DNA of 64,000 nucleotides from UBA2219 sp964612075 (lineage in GTDB: Bacteria > Desulfobacterota > Deferrimicrobia > Deferrimicrobiales > Deferrimicrobiaceae), in contig CAZTFC010000002.1 in the NCBI GenBank assembly GCA_964612075.1, positions 37,911 through 101,910 of the forward strand, given 5' to 3'. The first letter of the stretch is position 1. Every line of letters begins with the position of its first letter. A model generated the notes under the pieces. That model did not search any database. It was not told where the DNA came from and worked only from the letters and a program-made list of their open reading frames with translations. The position numbers were made by a program, and so were the translations under genes. Positions 20,393 through 28,280 of this stretch are shown in pieces.

Positions 20393-20428
20393 CGGAGGAA
20401 GCAGGGGAGGTTAACCCTGCTTCCTCCG
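20393..20428 (-). promoter_or_regulatory. Perfect 14-bp hairpin between tctC and tctB
   Basis: CGGAGGAAGCAGGG and its exact complement flank an eight-base loop. On the transcript it lies just after the tctC stop and before tctB. The following T-run has only three bases, so it is more likely an mRNA stabiliser or partial terminator than a full stop. Such hairpins commonly raise the level of the binding protein over the membrane subunits. Confidence 0.65.
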
Positions 20429-20454
20429 GTGTTACGCTTTCAGGAAATCGCCAT

Positions 20455-21444
20455 TTACTTCAGCAGTTTCCCGGAGGCCATGAGGTCCTTCGTATTCTTT
20501 TCCTTCTCCTCGAGCCACTTCACGAATTCCGGCCCGGAGATGTAGGCGGGCTTCAGGCCCATGTCTTCCGTGTACTTCTTCCATTCGGGGGTCTCGGTGA
20601 CCTTCTTCATGGTGTTGACGTAGAAGTCGATCTCTTCCTGCTTCACGCCGGGGGCCATGAAGATGCCGCGGAGCATGAGGTAGGAGATGTCCTTCCCGGC
20701 GGCCTCTTTCATCGTCGGGATGTCCTTCCAGCCGGCGAAAGGCATTCTCTCGTGGTCGAGAAGCGCCAGCGGCTTCAGGCGACCGGCCTTCCAGTGGCTG
20801 ACCGCTTCCGCCGGGTTGTTCACGGTCGAGTCGACGTGCTTGCCGACGAGCTCCACCGCGACCGCGCCGCCGCCCTTGAACGGGACGTAGTTGAACTTCA
20901 CGCCGAACTGCTGCTCCAGGAGGACCGTGATGATCTGGTCTTCCTGCTTCGCACCCGTGCCGCCCATGGTGAACTTGCCGGGGGTCTTCTTCACTTCGTT
21001 GAAATAGTCATTGGGGGTCTTGTACGGGGTTTCGGCGTTAACCCAGAGGACGAAATAGTCGAGCGCCAGCCGCGCGACCGGGGTCATGTCCCTCCAGTTG
21101 AAGGGAACGCCCGTGGCCAGAGGCGTGGTGAACAGGTTGTCGAGAGTGATGATGATGACGTGCGGGTTGCCCTTCTGCCCCTTCACGTACATGAAGCCTT
21201 CCGCTCCGGCTCCGGCGGACTTGTTGATGACTACGAAGGGTTTGGGGGAAAGTTTGTGCTTGGAGATGATCGGAGCGATGAACCGAGCCATGACGTCCGC
21301 GCCGCCGCCGGCCCCTGCCGGGATGATGAACTCGACGGGCATCTTCGGCTCCCAGGCTTTTGCTGTGCCAATTGAGGTGATGACCAGCGCCAAAGAGCAG
21401 GCTAGAACCATCAAAATCTTCAGCCCTGTAAACCTCTTGCTCAT
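20455..21444 (-). CDS. tctC: Tripartite tricarboxylate transporter substrate-binding protein TctC
   Basis: ATG 21444 lies eight bases after a GGGGGG tract and gives 329 aa; a GTG at 21453 is less likely. A Sec signal peptide ends at AKA (about residue 31). The mature protein has the TctC/Bug fold signature VEFIIPAGAGGGADVMARF and a GTGAKQEDQIITVLLEQQFG segment near 160, with FKGGGAVAVELVGKHVD near 185. It is periplasmic and captures a carboxylate for TctAB. Bug proteins bind diverse carboxylates, so the ligand cannot be read off. The adjacent oxidoreductase genes hint at a 2-oxoacid or a precursor of one. Confidence 0.93.
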   Translation of the reverse strand: MSKRFTGLKILMVLACSLALVITSIGTAKAWEPKMPVEFIIPAGAGGGADVMARFIAPIISKHKLSPKPFVVINKSAGAGAEGFMYVKGQKGNPHVIIITLDNLFTTPLATGVPFNWRDMTPVARLALDYFVLWVNAETPYKTPNDYFNEVKKTPGKFTMGGTGAKQEDQIITVLLEQQFGVKFNYVPFKGGGAVAVELVGKHVDSTVNNPAEAVSHWKAGRLKPLALLDHERMPFAGWKDIPTMKEAAGKDISYLMLRGIFMAPGVKQEEIDFYVNTMKKVTETPEWKKYTEDMGLKPAYISGPEFVKWLEEKEKNTKDLMASGKLLK

Positions 21445-21773
21445 GGAATACACCCCCCATGTGAGAGTTTTTTATTGCCGACCTCAACAGTCACATACAA
21501 CAAGCCTCCTCCCTTCTTTTGGAGCATCCCCTTAGGCTTGATCGAACAGGTATTCTGTTCGTCCATCCCGCTGTCCCCGGCCCCACCCAGGGCGGACCTC
21601 AGGCACAGTGTCCCGGGAGCGTCTCCAGGGGGGATATCCTGGCAGCGCAGCCGGGACCGGTTTTGTCTCCTGCAAGGATAGACGATTTTTCCAACTTTGC
21701 ATTCAAAATTTTTAGGCCCAAAAGTGGAGCGAGGGACACAGGTTGCCCTGTGTCCCCCGTCCGGTGGTTCGTA
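21445..21773 (-). other. Intergenic region between the oxidoreductase operon and tctC
   Basis: No gene is supported in these 329 bases. Near the left end a 19-bp palindrome (CGAACAG, five bases, CTGTTCG at 21543-21561) lies about 100 bp upstream of tctC and could be an operator. Near the right end a hairpin (21734-21757) follows the beta subunit. The rest shows no clear promoter consensus. Confidence 0.5.
21734..21757 (-). terminator. Probable terminator hairpin after the oxidoreductase beta subunit
   Basis: GGGACACAGG, a four-base loop and the exact complement form a 10-bp stem 17 bp after the porB stop. The minus-strand tail (TCGCTCCACTTTTGGG) is only weakly T-rich, so termination may be incomplete. 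Confidence 0.55.
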
Positions 21774-22751
21774 TTATGCCTCTTCTCTCGGACCAAGAAC
21801 CGGAACTTCGATCGGCTTGCCGGGAGCCTTCACCTTCGCCGTGATGAACGCCTGCATCTTGGCGATGTGCTCTTCGTTCAGGTGGTTGAACCGCTCCTGG
21901 CCCTTCATGTACTCCTTCACCGGCTTGTAGGACTTCGGGATGTGCTGGTACTTGTACTCGCCGTTCTCCCACTCGTAGTTGACCCAGAACCCCGTCTCGA
22001 CCGCCATCTTGGCGACGCGGACGGTGTCCTTGCAGTCATACAGCCAGCCCTTCGGGCACGGGCAGTGGAGATGCAGGAACGCGGGACCTCTGTAGTTCAG
22101 GCCCTTGCGAACCTTGTTGATCAGGTCGACCGGATACCCGACCGTCGCGGTCGCGACGTACTTCAGAGCGGGGTGGCCGCCGATGAAGAGCTGCGGCGGG
22201 TCTTTCGGGAACAGCTTCTTGCCTTCGGGGATCATCTTCCCGGGAGGCGTGAAGGTGGTCTTGCCGCCGTACGGGGTCATCGGAGAGGTCTGGATGCCCG
22301 TGTTGGCGTAGGACTCGTTGTCATACATGACGAACAGGACGTCGTGACCGCGATACATCATCGCGGAGGCAGCCTGCAGACCGATGTCGATCGCGCCGCC
22401 GTCGCCGGCCATGACTACGATGTTCGGCAGGGGGCCCTTGTACTTCCCCTTGCGGATAAGGACCTGGTACGCCGCCTCGATACCGGAGGCAACCGCGCCG
22501 CCGTTCGTGATCTGGCAGTGCGTCCAGGCATAGGCGAACGGGGTGCACATGTAAGAGCAGTTCGCAACGTACATGCAGCCCGTCGGGCCGAGGAAGATCG
22601 AGTTCGGACCGGCAGCCAGGGACACCAGTCTGTAGCAGAGGGCCGGGCCGCAGCCCGCGCAGGTACGGTGACCGGGGACATACATCTCTTTCTGCGGGAC
22701 GCCCCGGAGGTTCTTCACCAGCTCTAATTCCTGAACCGGAACTTGTGCCAT
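21774..22751 (-). CDS. 2-oxoacid:ferredoxin oxidoreductase, beta (TPP-binding) subunit
   Basis: The 325-aa protein binds thiamine pyrophosphate through GDGGAID (116-122) and YDNESYANTG (143-152). Cys31, Cys34 and Cys59 plus a later Cys in HLHCPCPKG probably ligate the proximal 4Fe-4S cluster, as in PorB. The GPTGCMYVANCSYMCTPFAYAW segment, where PorB proteins contact the substrate, is Cys-rich. The enzyme would oxidatively decarboxylate a 2-oxoacid to an acyl-CoA and reduce ferredoxin. It is last in the gamma-delta-alpha-beta set. Substrate specificity (pyruvate, phenylglyoxylate or another) cannot be fixed from sequence. Confidence 0.88.
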   Translation of the reverse strand: MAQVPVQELELVKNLRGVPQKEMYVPGHRTCAGCGPALCYRLVSLAAGPNSIFLGPTGCMYVANCSYMCTPFAYAWTHCQITNGGAVASGIEAAYQVLIRKGKYKGPLPNIVVMAGDGGAIDIGLQAASAMMYRGHDVLFVMYDNESYANTGIQTSPMTPYGGKTTFTPPGKMIPEGKKLFPKDPPQLFIGGHPALKYVATATVGYPVDLINKVRKGLNYRGPAFLHLHCPCPKGWLYDCKDTVRVAKMAVETGFWVNYEWENGEYKYQHIPKSYKPVKEYMKGQERFNHLNEEHIAKMQAFITAKVKAPGKPIEVPVLGPREEA

Positions 22752-22789
22752 TTTATGTGTCTCCTTTTATTCTTCTACGAGATTATCGA

Positions 22790-23983
22790 CTAGATCCCGT
22801 TGTCGAAGCCGACCCAGTACACGTACTGATCGACCTTGCCCTGCTTCGCGTTCTTCTCGAGGATCTTCGCCATGTTGTAGAACTCCTCGAGGGAGATGAC
22901 TTCGCCGCCCAACCCGGCCATGAACGAGCAAACGGCGGGCTGCTTCGGGGAGTCATACAGGGAGGCGCGGACTTCGTGCTGCAGCTCGCCGCCCTTCATG
23001 GCGCCGCCGTAGCAGGTCTGCGACTCGACGACACCAACGGCCTTGAACTTGGAGAGAACTTCGCAAACGGCAGCGGTCGGCCAGGGACGGACGAAGCGGA
23101 GCTTCACCATACCGACCTTCGCGCCCTTCTTGCGGAGGTGGTCAACCGCAAACCGGGCGGTACGGCAGTGGGCGCCCATCAGGAAGAACACGTACTCGGC
23201 GCCGTCGGTCTTGTATTCCTCGAGCCACACGGGATAGCTGCGGCCCATGGCCTTGTTGTAGTCGTTGACGGCCTGCTCGATGACCTTCGGGGCGTTCAGG
23301 AACGCCTGGGCTCTCTGCAGGTCGATCGCCGGCCCCTGGTCCGGGAAGATCTGCGGGCCATGGTTGGTCGGGTTCTGGGGATTCAGGGCGTGCGGGCAGT
23401 TGTACGGCGGCAGATATTCGTCGACCGCGGCCTGATCCGGGATGCTGACCTTGCCGGGGATGTGCGACACGAAATAGCCGTCCTGGACCTGCCACTGCGG
23501 CAGCATGACCTTCGGGTCTTCGCCGGCGCGGTAGTAGATGATGCAGTTGTCCATGCTCTCTTCCGGAGTCTCGGCCCAGCCGAGGATCCACCCCTGGTTG
23601 TTCACGGACATGACGTCGGTGTGCTCGGAACCGAAGTCGCCGGGGGGGTCATACGCGCGGTCCGCGATCGCCATCTGGCACGGATAACGGCCACCGGAGA
23701 TCGGGGAGTACACTTCCATACCATAAGCAACACCGACGCCCGAGGAGCCGGTGTACGCACGGGCGCCAGCCGCGGACGCGCCCTGGGTAACGGAAACCTG
23801 GGCATGCTCGCCTTCGCCGTGCACGAACTCGGCGTCCAGCTCGCCGGCCGCCACCATTCTCGACAGCTCCATCATGATACCGGTATACGGACGGATCGGG
23901 TACGAGGTGATGACCTCGACTCTCGCCAACTTGGCGCCGTTTGCAGTGGCGGCGCAACCAGCCATGTAAGCTTCTTTCGGCAT
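22790..23983 (-). CDS. 2-oxoacid:ferredoxin oxidoreductase, alpha subunit
   Basis: The 397-aa protein has the PorA layout. A pyrimidine-binding domain (residues 1-240) contains VITSYPIRPYTGIMMELSRM near 24 and QGASAAGARAYTGSSGVGVAYGMEV near 63. Domain II contains EYVFFLMGAHCRTARFAVDHLRKKGAKVGMVKLRFVRPWP near 255-300. The TSYPIRPYTGI motif replaces the more usual ...YPITPSTPM, with Arg and Tyr substitutions. It partners the beta subunit 38 bp downstream and starts after a strong GAGGAGGAG site. The changed TPP-domain motif suggests a substrate other than pyruvate. Confidence 0.87.
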   Translation of the reverse strand: MPKEAYMAGCAATANGAKLARVEVITSYPIRPYTGIMMELSRMVAAGELDAEFVHGEGEHAQVSVTQGASAAGARAYTGSSGVGVAYGMEVYSPISGGRYPCQMAIADRAYDPPGDFGSEHTDVMSVNNQGWILGWAETPEESMDNCIIYYRAGEDPKVMLPQWQVQDGYFVSHIPGKVSIPDQAAVDEYLPPYNCPHALNPQNPTNHGPQIFPDQGPAIDLQRAQAFLNAPKVIEQAVNDYNKAMGRSYPVWLEEYKTDGAEYVFFLMGAHCRTARFAVDHLRKKGAKVGMVKLRFVRPWPTAAVCEVLSKFKAVGVVESQTCYGGAMKGGELQHEVRASLYDSPKQPAVCSFMAGLGGEVISLEEFYNMAKILEKNAKQGKVDQYVYWVGFDNGI

Positions 23984-24004
23984 GTGAATTCTCCTCCTCG
24001 GAAT

Positions 24005-24352
24005 CTAGTAAGGCTTATCAAGACGGGCCATGCCGCCTTTGAAGTTCAGTTCGTCCTCGAGCCGAAGGGCGTCCGCCGGGCACTCTTCCACGCAGATCCG
24101 GCAGCCTTTGCAATAGATGGCGTCCCACGTCATCTTCTCGGACTTCGGGTCCAGGTGCCAGCAGGCATCGGGGCAGTAGATGAAGCAGTTGAGGCAGGTG
24201 GTGCACTTCTCATGATCGATGACCGGGCGCTGCATTCTCCAGTTGCCGGTCTTCATCATCGGCTGCTCGCCGACCGGGGCCGGAACCACGGCGCCGTCAG
24301 CGATTTCCAGGTGCTTGGGGATCCGGAACTTCTCGCAGTACAGAGGACTCAT
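24005..24352 (-). CDS. 2-oxoacid:ferredoxin oxidoreductase, delta (2x 4Fe-4S) subunit
   Basis: The 115-aa protein has two 4Fe-4S motifs, CTTCLNCFIYCP (about 53-64) and CKGCRICVEECP (about 83-94), as in PorD. A short N-terminal extension precedes them. It transfers electrons from the TPP active site to soluble ferredoxin. It lies 21 bp upstream of the alpha subunit. Confidence 0.9.
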   Translation of the reverse strand: MSPLYCEKFRIPKHLEIADGAVVPAPVGEQPMMKTGNWRMQRPVIDHEKCTTCLNCFIYCPDACWHLDPKSEKMTWDAIYCKGCRICVEECPADALRLEDELNFKGGMARLDKPY

Positions 24353-24371
24353 GTTTTTCTCCTTCCAGGCC

Positions 24372-24986
24372 TTATAAAGTTTTCACTACGGCGGTCTTGG
24401 CGCCTTCCTTCACACCCGCCTTGTTCGCCGCGGAAGCGACGACGTTGTCCAGCACGAACTTGTCGCAAACCTTGGTCGCAGCGCCAGCCAGCGGAGCGGA
24501 GATCGCCACGCCGACCGAAACGGCTTCCACGCCGCCCTCGGAACCCATGAAGTCGACGCTCTCGAGGCCCGTGCCGCCCGCGATGCCGGTGGCGTCCACG
24601 AGAGTGATCGAGGACAGAAGATCCTTGTTCGGGATCAGCGCGAGGATCTCGTCGGCCGACCGCTTGGTGTTGACGACGAGGGCGCCGCCCTTCGCCATCC
24701 CGCGGAGGATGTCGATGCCCTTCACGATGCCTTCTTCCATGACGATGACGAGCGACGGATGGTCGTTCTCATACAGATACCGCATCTCGATCTCTTCATC
24801 GCTGACGCGGACGTACTTGCGAAGGGGAACCTGCACGCGGTCCGGAAGGTCCGCGTAGTTGTCCCAAGCCTGAACGAACTTGCCGCCCTTCGCCGCTGCA
24901 TTGGCGAGGACCAGCGACAGGTGTCTTCCTTCCATATCCTGGATCACGCCACGGCACCAAATCGTTACTTCAAACACTTCTGCCAT
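24372..24986 (-). CDS. 2-oxoacid:ferredoxin oxidoreductase, gamma subunit (divergent)
   Basis: ATG 24986 follows GGAGGAAGG at a good spacing and gives 204 aa; a GTG at 25058 would add 24 residues unlike the family. The protein has the length and C-terminal hydrophobic pattern of PorG (GGLESVDFMGSEGG-like turn, ASAANKAGVKEGA). The CoA-contacting glycine motif that normally follows the first strand (GRGGQG) is not present; the region reads WCRGVIQDMEGRHL. It is first in the gamma-delta-alpha-beta set, the same order as phenylglyoxylate oxidoreductase operons minus padH. Confidence 0.78.
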   Translation of the reverse strand: MAEVFEVTIWCRGVIQDMEGRHLSLVLANAAAKGGKFVQAWDNYADLPDRVQVPLRKYVRVSDEEIEMRYLYENDHPSLVIVMEEGIVKGIDILRGMAKGGALVVNTKRSADEILALIPNKDLLSSITLVDATGIAGGTGLESVDFMGSEGGVEAVSVGVAISAPLAGAATKVCDKFVLDNVVASAANKAGVKEGAKTAVVKTL

Positions 24987-25101
24987 TTTGTCCTTCCTCC
25001 TTCGGTTGTCTACGTCTATGCGGATAATTGCGTACTTCCGAACAACTTCTTGTTTCACCTCCTTTCCTGTCGTTTATGCTTCAGACTTCGCTTACTGCAC
25101 C

Positions 25102-25821
25102 CTAGTTCTTTCTCCCCATCATTTCGAAAAGGCTGTTCTCTATGTCGATCAGGTGCTCGCGCATGGCCTGCGCCGCGCCTTCCGGGTCGCGGGCCTTGAT
25201 CGCGTCGAGCAGCTCCCTGTGCCGCTGGATGGATTTCTCGGCCCTTCCCTCGACCTGGAGAAAATTGTCCCGGCTCTCCAGGAAGAGGCTCATGTTGTTG
25301 TCGACAATGTGGAGAAGGAAACGGTTCCTCGCCGCGCCGGCCAGGAGGTAATGGAAATTCCGGTCGGTTTCCGTGCCCGAATCCCCGCGCGTGATCTCCC
25401 GCTCCTGCTGGGCGAGGGTCTTTTCCATCAGCCGGATCTCGTCGTCGTTCGCGCGCTCGGCGGCCAGGTAGGCCAGCTGCGGCTCGATCAGCCGGCGCAT
25501 CTCGAACAGCTCCCGCTGGCCGTCCTTTTCGGAGCAGATGACGGAAGCCAGCGGGTTGACCAGCGATTCCACGGGATGTTTCGCGATGTACGTGCCGTTG
25601 CCCTGGCGGCTTTCGAGAAGACCCTGGCTCTCCAGGGAACGGATGGCCTCACGGACGGAAGACCGGCTGACCCGGAACACTTCAGCCAGCTCCCGCTCGA
25701 CGGGAAGCTGATCTCCGGACTTGAATCGACCCTTGTCGATCATGTCTTTGATCTTTGCAACGATTTCCTCATATACCCTTGTCTTCTTGACCGGCTTGAA
25801 CAGCTTTAACTTCTTCTTCAC
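25102..25821 (-). CDS. GntR-family (FadR/FCD-type) transcriptional regulator
   Basis: A GTG at 25821 gives 239 aa. The N-terminal winged helix-turn-helix (about 10-75) has the GntR signature SGDQLPVERELAEVFRVSRSSVREAIRSLESQGLLESRQGNGTY. An all-helical FCD ligand domain follows (about 85-230) with metal-ligand-type residues DRNFHYLL and the HRELLDAI and MREHL positions. FCD regulators usually respond to carboxylates such as lactate, pyruvate or citrate cycle acids. It lies 26 bp after the AAA ATPase gene in the same direction and 115 bp before the oxidoreductase genes, so it probably controls one or both. Confidence 0.92.
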   Translation of the reverse strand: MKKKLKLFKPVKKTRVYEEIVAKIKDMIDKGRFKSGDQLPVERELAEVFRVSRSSVREAIRSLESQGLLESRQGNGTYIAKHPVESLVNPLASVICSEKDGQRELFEMRRLIEPQLAYLAAERANDDEIRLMEKTLAQQEREITRGDSGTETDRNFHYLLAGAARNRFLLHIVDNNMSLFLESRDNFLQVEGRAEKSIQRHRELLDAIKARDPEGAAQAMREHLIDIENSLFEMMGRKN

Positions 25822-25847
25822 CCAGGGTCCCCGGCCGAAAGAAGGCT

Positions 25848-28007
25848 TCAGCGCTTCAGTGCGCGGGCTTTGATCGTGGAGGCGGCGCCGGCCTGGTCGG
25901 CCGCCTGCTCGAAATGCTCCGAAGCGATCGTCAGGTTCGAGTAGTCGGGCTTCTCTTCCCTGCAGAGCGCCTCGTCCACGACGGACAGGACCGCCTTCTT
26001 GCACATGGTCTCGATGTCCGCGCCGGTCCAGCCGTCGGTCCGTTCGGCGAGGGCGTTGATGTCGACCTCGGTGCGGAACGGGAGGGTCTGCAGGAACATC
26101 TGCAGGATCTCCAGCCGCTCCTCCTTCGACGGAAGCGGGAACTCGATTACGGAGTCGAAGCGGCCCGAACGGAGCAGGGCCGGCTCCATCATGTCGATCC
26201 GGTTGGTGGCGGCGATGATCATGACGCCCAGGGAGCTCTGCAGGCCGTCGAGCTCGCGGAAGAGCTGGCTGACGATCCGCTGGGAGACCGCGCCGGTGTC
26301 CTCCGCCGTGCGGGCCGGGGCCATGGCCTCGATCTCGTCGAAGAACAGGATGCAGGGCGAGGCCTGCTTGGCCCGCTTGAAGACTTCCCGGAGCCCTTTT
26401 TCCGACTCGCCGACCCACTTCGACAGCAGGGTGGGCGGGTCGACGGTGAACAGCGTCATGCCCATCTCGCCCGCGATGGCCTTCGCCATCAGGGTCTTCC
26501 CGGTCCCGGACGGGCCGGAGAAGATGACGCCCCGCGGGGGGGTCAGGCGGGAATGGGCGAAGAGGGAGGCGCCCCGCAGCGGGAGGCGCATCATGGACAG
26601 CAGGTTCTTCTTGATCTGGTGCAGCCCGCCGATGTCCTTGAAGAAGATGTTCGGACGCTCGCTCATGAATTCGCGCGTGGAGGTGGGCTCGACCTCCTTG
26701 TAGGCGGTCATGAAGTCCTCGGAGGTGACCTGGACCTTGTGCCCCTCGTCGAGCTTGGGCTTCTGGTCCACCTCGAACTTGACCGAAGGCATGATGCGCC
26801 GCAGCGCCGCCATGCCCGCCTCGGTGCAGAGGGCCTGGATGTCGGCGCCGACGTAGCCGTGGGTGATCTCCGCCAGGCGCTGCAGGTCTACGTCCTCGGC
26901 CAGCGGCATCTTGCGGGAGTGGATCTTCAGGATCTCGAGGCGCTCGTCCCGCTTCGGCACGCCGATCGTGATTTCCCGGTCGAAGCGGCCCGGCCGCCGG
27001 AGGGCGAAGTCTACGAGCTCCGGCATGTTGGTCGCGCCGATGATGACGATTTCACCGCGGCCCACGAGGCCGTCCATCAACGCCAGGAGCTGCGCAACGA
27101 CGCGCTTCTCGACGTCGCCGACGACGGTGGCCCGCTTCGGGGCCAGGGCGTCCATCTCGTCGAAGAAGATGATGGCGGGGGAGTTCTTCCGGGCCTCCTC
27201 GAAGACCGCCCGCAGCTTGGCCTCGCTTTCGCCGTAGAACTTGTGGATGAGCTCGGGGCCGTTGATGTGGACGAAGTGGGCCCGGACCTCGTTGGAGATG
27301 GCGCGGGCGATGAGGGTCTTGCCGGTCCCCGGGGGGCCCGAAAGGAGGACGCCCTTGGGCGGGTCGATCCCCAGCTGGGCGAACAGCTCGGGGAACTTCA
27401 GGGGAAGCTCGATCATCTCGCGGACGTGGCCGAGCTCTTTCTTCAGCCCGCCGATGTCTTCGTAGGAGGTCCGCGTCGCCTTCTCGGTGGAGAAGTCGGT
27501 GCCGCGGAACGAGATCTCGGTGTGCGCGGTGATCCGGATGGCGCCGCGGGGGCTGGCGCCTTCCACCATGTAGAACACCGGCTTCGTGCCGAACATGGTG
27601 ATCTGGATGCGGTCGCCGATGACCACGTGGAGCCCCTGCAGGAGGAGCCGGATATGGGGGATCTCCGCGTCCTTCGGCAGCGGGCTGCGGACGTCGACCG
27701 GAGCCAGGATCACGCTGTCGGCCTGCTTGTAGGGGACCTTCTGGACGGTGCATTCCTCGTCGACGGAGATCTGCGCGTTGTCGCGCGTGATGCCGTCGAT
27801 GAGGACCAGCCCCTGCCCGCAGAACTGCTGGGGCGCGTGCGCCGCGCGGGCCACGGTCGAGCGGCGGCCGGTGATGAGGACGGCGTCGCCGGGGATCGCG
27901 TGCAGCCGGTCCAGATCGTCCGGATCCAGCCGCGCAAGGCCCTTGCCTTCATCCTCAATGAACGCCTTGGTAACTTTCAGGGAAAAATCATTGGGGGATT
28001 TTGCCAC
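25848..28007 (-). CDS. CDC48/VAT-type double AAA+ ATPase
   Basis: GTG 28007 follows GAGG at nine bases and gives 719 aa; a TTG at 28064 lacks a site and would start inside the operator. The N-terminal part (about 1-170) is a CDC48-type substrate-recognition domain (KAFIEDEGKGLARLDPDDL, APVDV). D1 has Walker A GPPGTGKT (224-231), pore loop KFYGES and Walker B IIFFDEMDAL. D2 has GPSGTGKT (498-505), pore loop KWVGES and ILFFDEIEAM. Both pore loops keep an aromatic residue, as in unfoldases. CDC48 is typical of archaea and eukaryotes and patchy in bacteria. It probably unfolds or remodels proteins, possibly the neighbouring Fe-S oxidoreductase. Confidence 0.93.
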   Translation of the reverse strand: MAKSPNDFSLKVTKAFIEDEGKGLARLDPDDLDRLHAIPGDAVLITGRRSTVARAAHAPQQFCGQGLVLIDGITRDNAQISVDEECTVQKVPYKQADSVILAPVDVRSPLPKDAEIPHIRLLLQGLHVVIGDRIQITMFGTKPVFYMVEGASPRGAIRITAHTEISFRGTDFSTEKATRTSYEDIGGLKKELGHVREMIELPLKFPELFAQLGIDPPKGVLLSGPPGTGKTLIARAISNEVRAHFVHINGPELIHKFYGESEAKLRAVFEEARKNSPAIIFFDEMDALAPKRATVVGDVEKRVVAQLLALMDGLVGRGEIVIIGATNMPELVDFALRRPGRFDREITIGVPKRDERLEILKIHSRKMPLAEDVDLQRLAEITHGYVGADIQALCTEAGMAALRRIMPSVKFEVDQKPKLDEGHKVQVTSEDFMTAYKEVEPTSTREFMSERPNIFFKDIGGLHQIKKNLLSMMRLPLRGASLFAHSRLTPPRGVIFSGPSGTGKTLMAKAIAGEMGMTLFTVDPPTLLSKWVGESEKGLREVFKRAKQASPCILFFDEIEAMAPARTAEDTGAVSQRIVSQLFRELDGLQSSLGVMIIAATNRIDMMEPALLRSGRFDSVIEFPLPSKEERLEILQMFLQTLPFRTEVDINALAERTDGWTGADIETMCKKAVLSVVDEALCREEKPDYSNLTIASEHFEQAADQAGAASTIKARALKR

Positions 28008-28047
28008 TTTAGGTCGCCTCGCCGTGGGATGTATGCAGCTGAACGAC

Positions 28048-28064
28048 TTGTATACAGAATACAA
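28048..28064 (-). promoter_or_regulatory. Probable GntR/FadR-type operator of the AAA ATPase-gntR operon
   Basis: TTGTATACAGAATACAA contains the palindrome TGTATACA and an ATACAA repeat. It resembles the T-GTA-TAC-A sites bound by FCD-type GntR proteins. It lies about 10-28 bases downstream of the predicted transcription start and 41 bases before the start codon, where a bound repressor would block elongation. Confidence 0.6.
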
Positions 28065-28081
28065 ACTGATGGTCAGACCAA

Positions 28082-28110
28082 AATATAGTAAAACGTCCGG
28101 CCGGTGTCAA
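28082..28110 (-). promoter_or_regulatory. Strong sigma-70 promoter of the CDC48-like/gntR operon
   Basis: On the minus strand TTGACA (28110-28105) is separated by exactly 17 bp from TATATT (28087-28082). This is the best promoter match seen in the window. The start point would be near 28075. Confidence 0.8.
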
Positions 28111-28280
28111 GGGAAAACTGGGCGGGGGAAGCGGCGCAAAGAAAACATAATTCTTCCGATTACTTATACGATTCCGCTTTTCCCGGTCCCCGTCCCCGCC
28201 AGGGCCCCCCGCGTGATCCCTGCGCGGGGACGGAAGCCGGACCGATTCGAACCAGCGAGCCGACGCCGGACCCGGTCAGG

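Noticed and set aside
24987..25058. N-terminal extension of the oxidoreductase gamma subunit from GTG 25058
   Set aside because: The 24 added residues are basic and unlike the family. ATG 24986 has a strong GGAGGAAGG site and matches the usual N-terminus.
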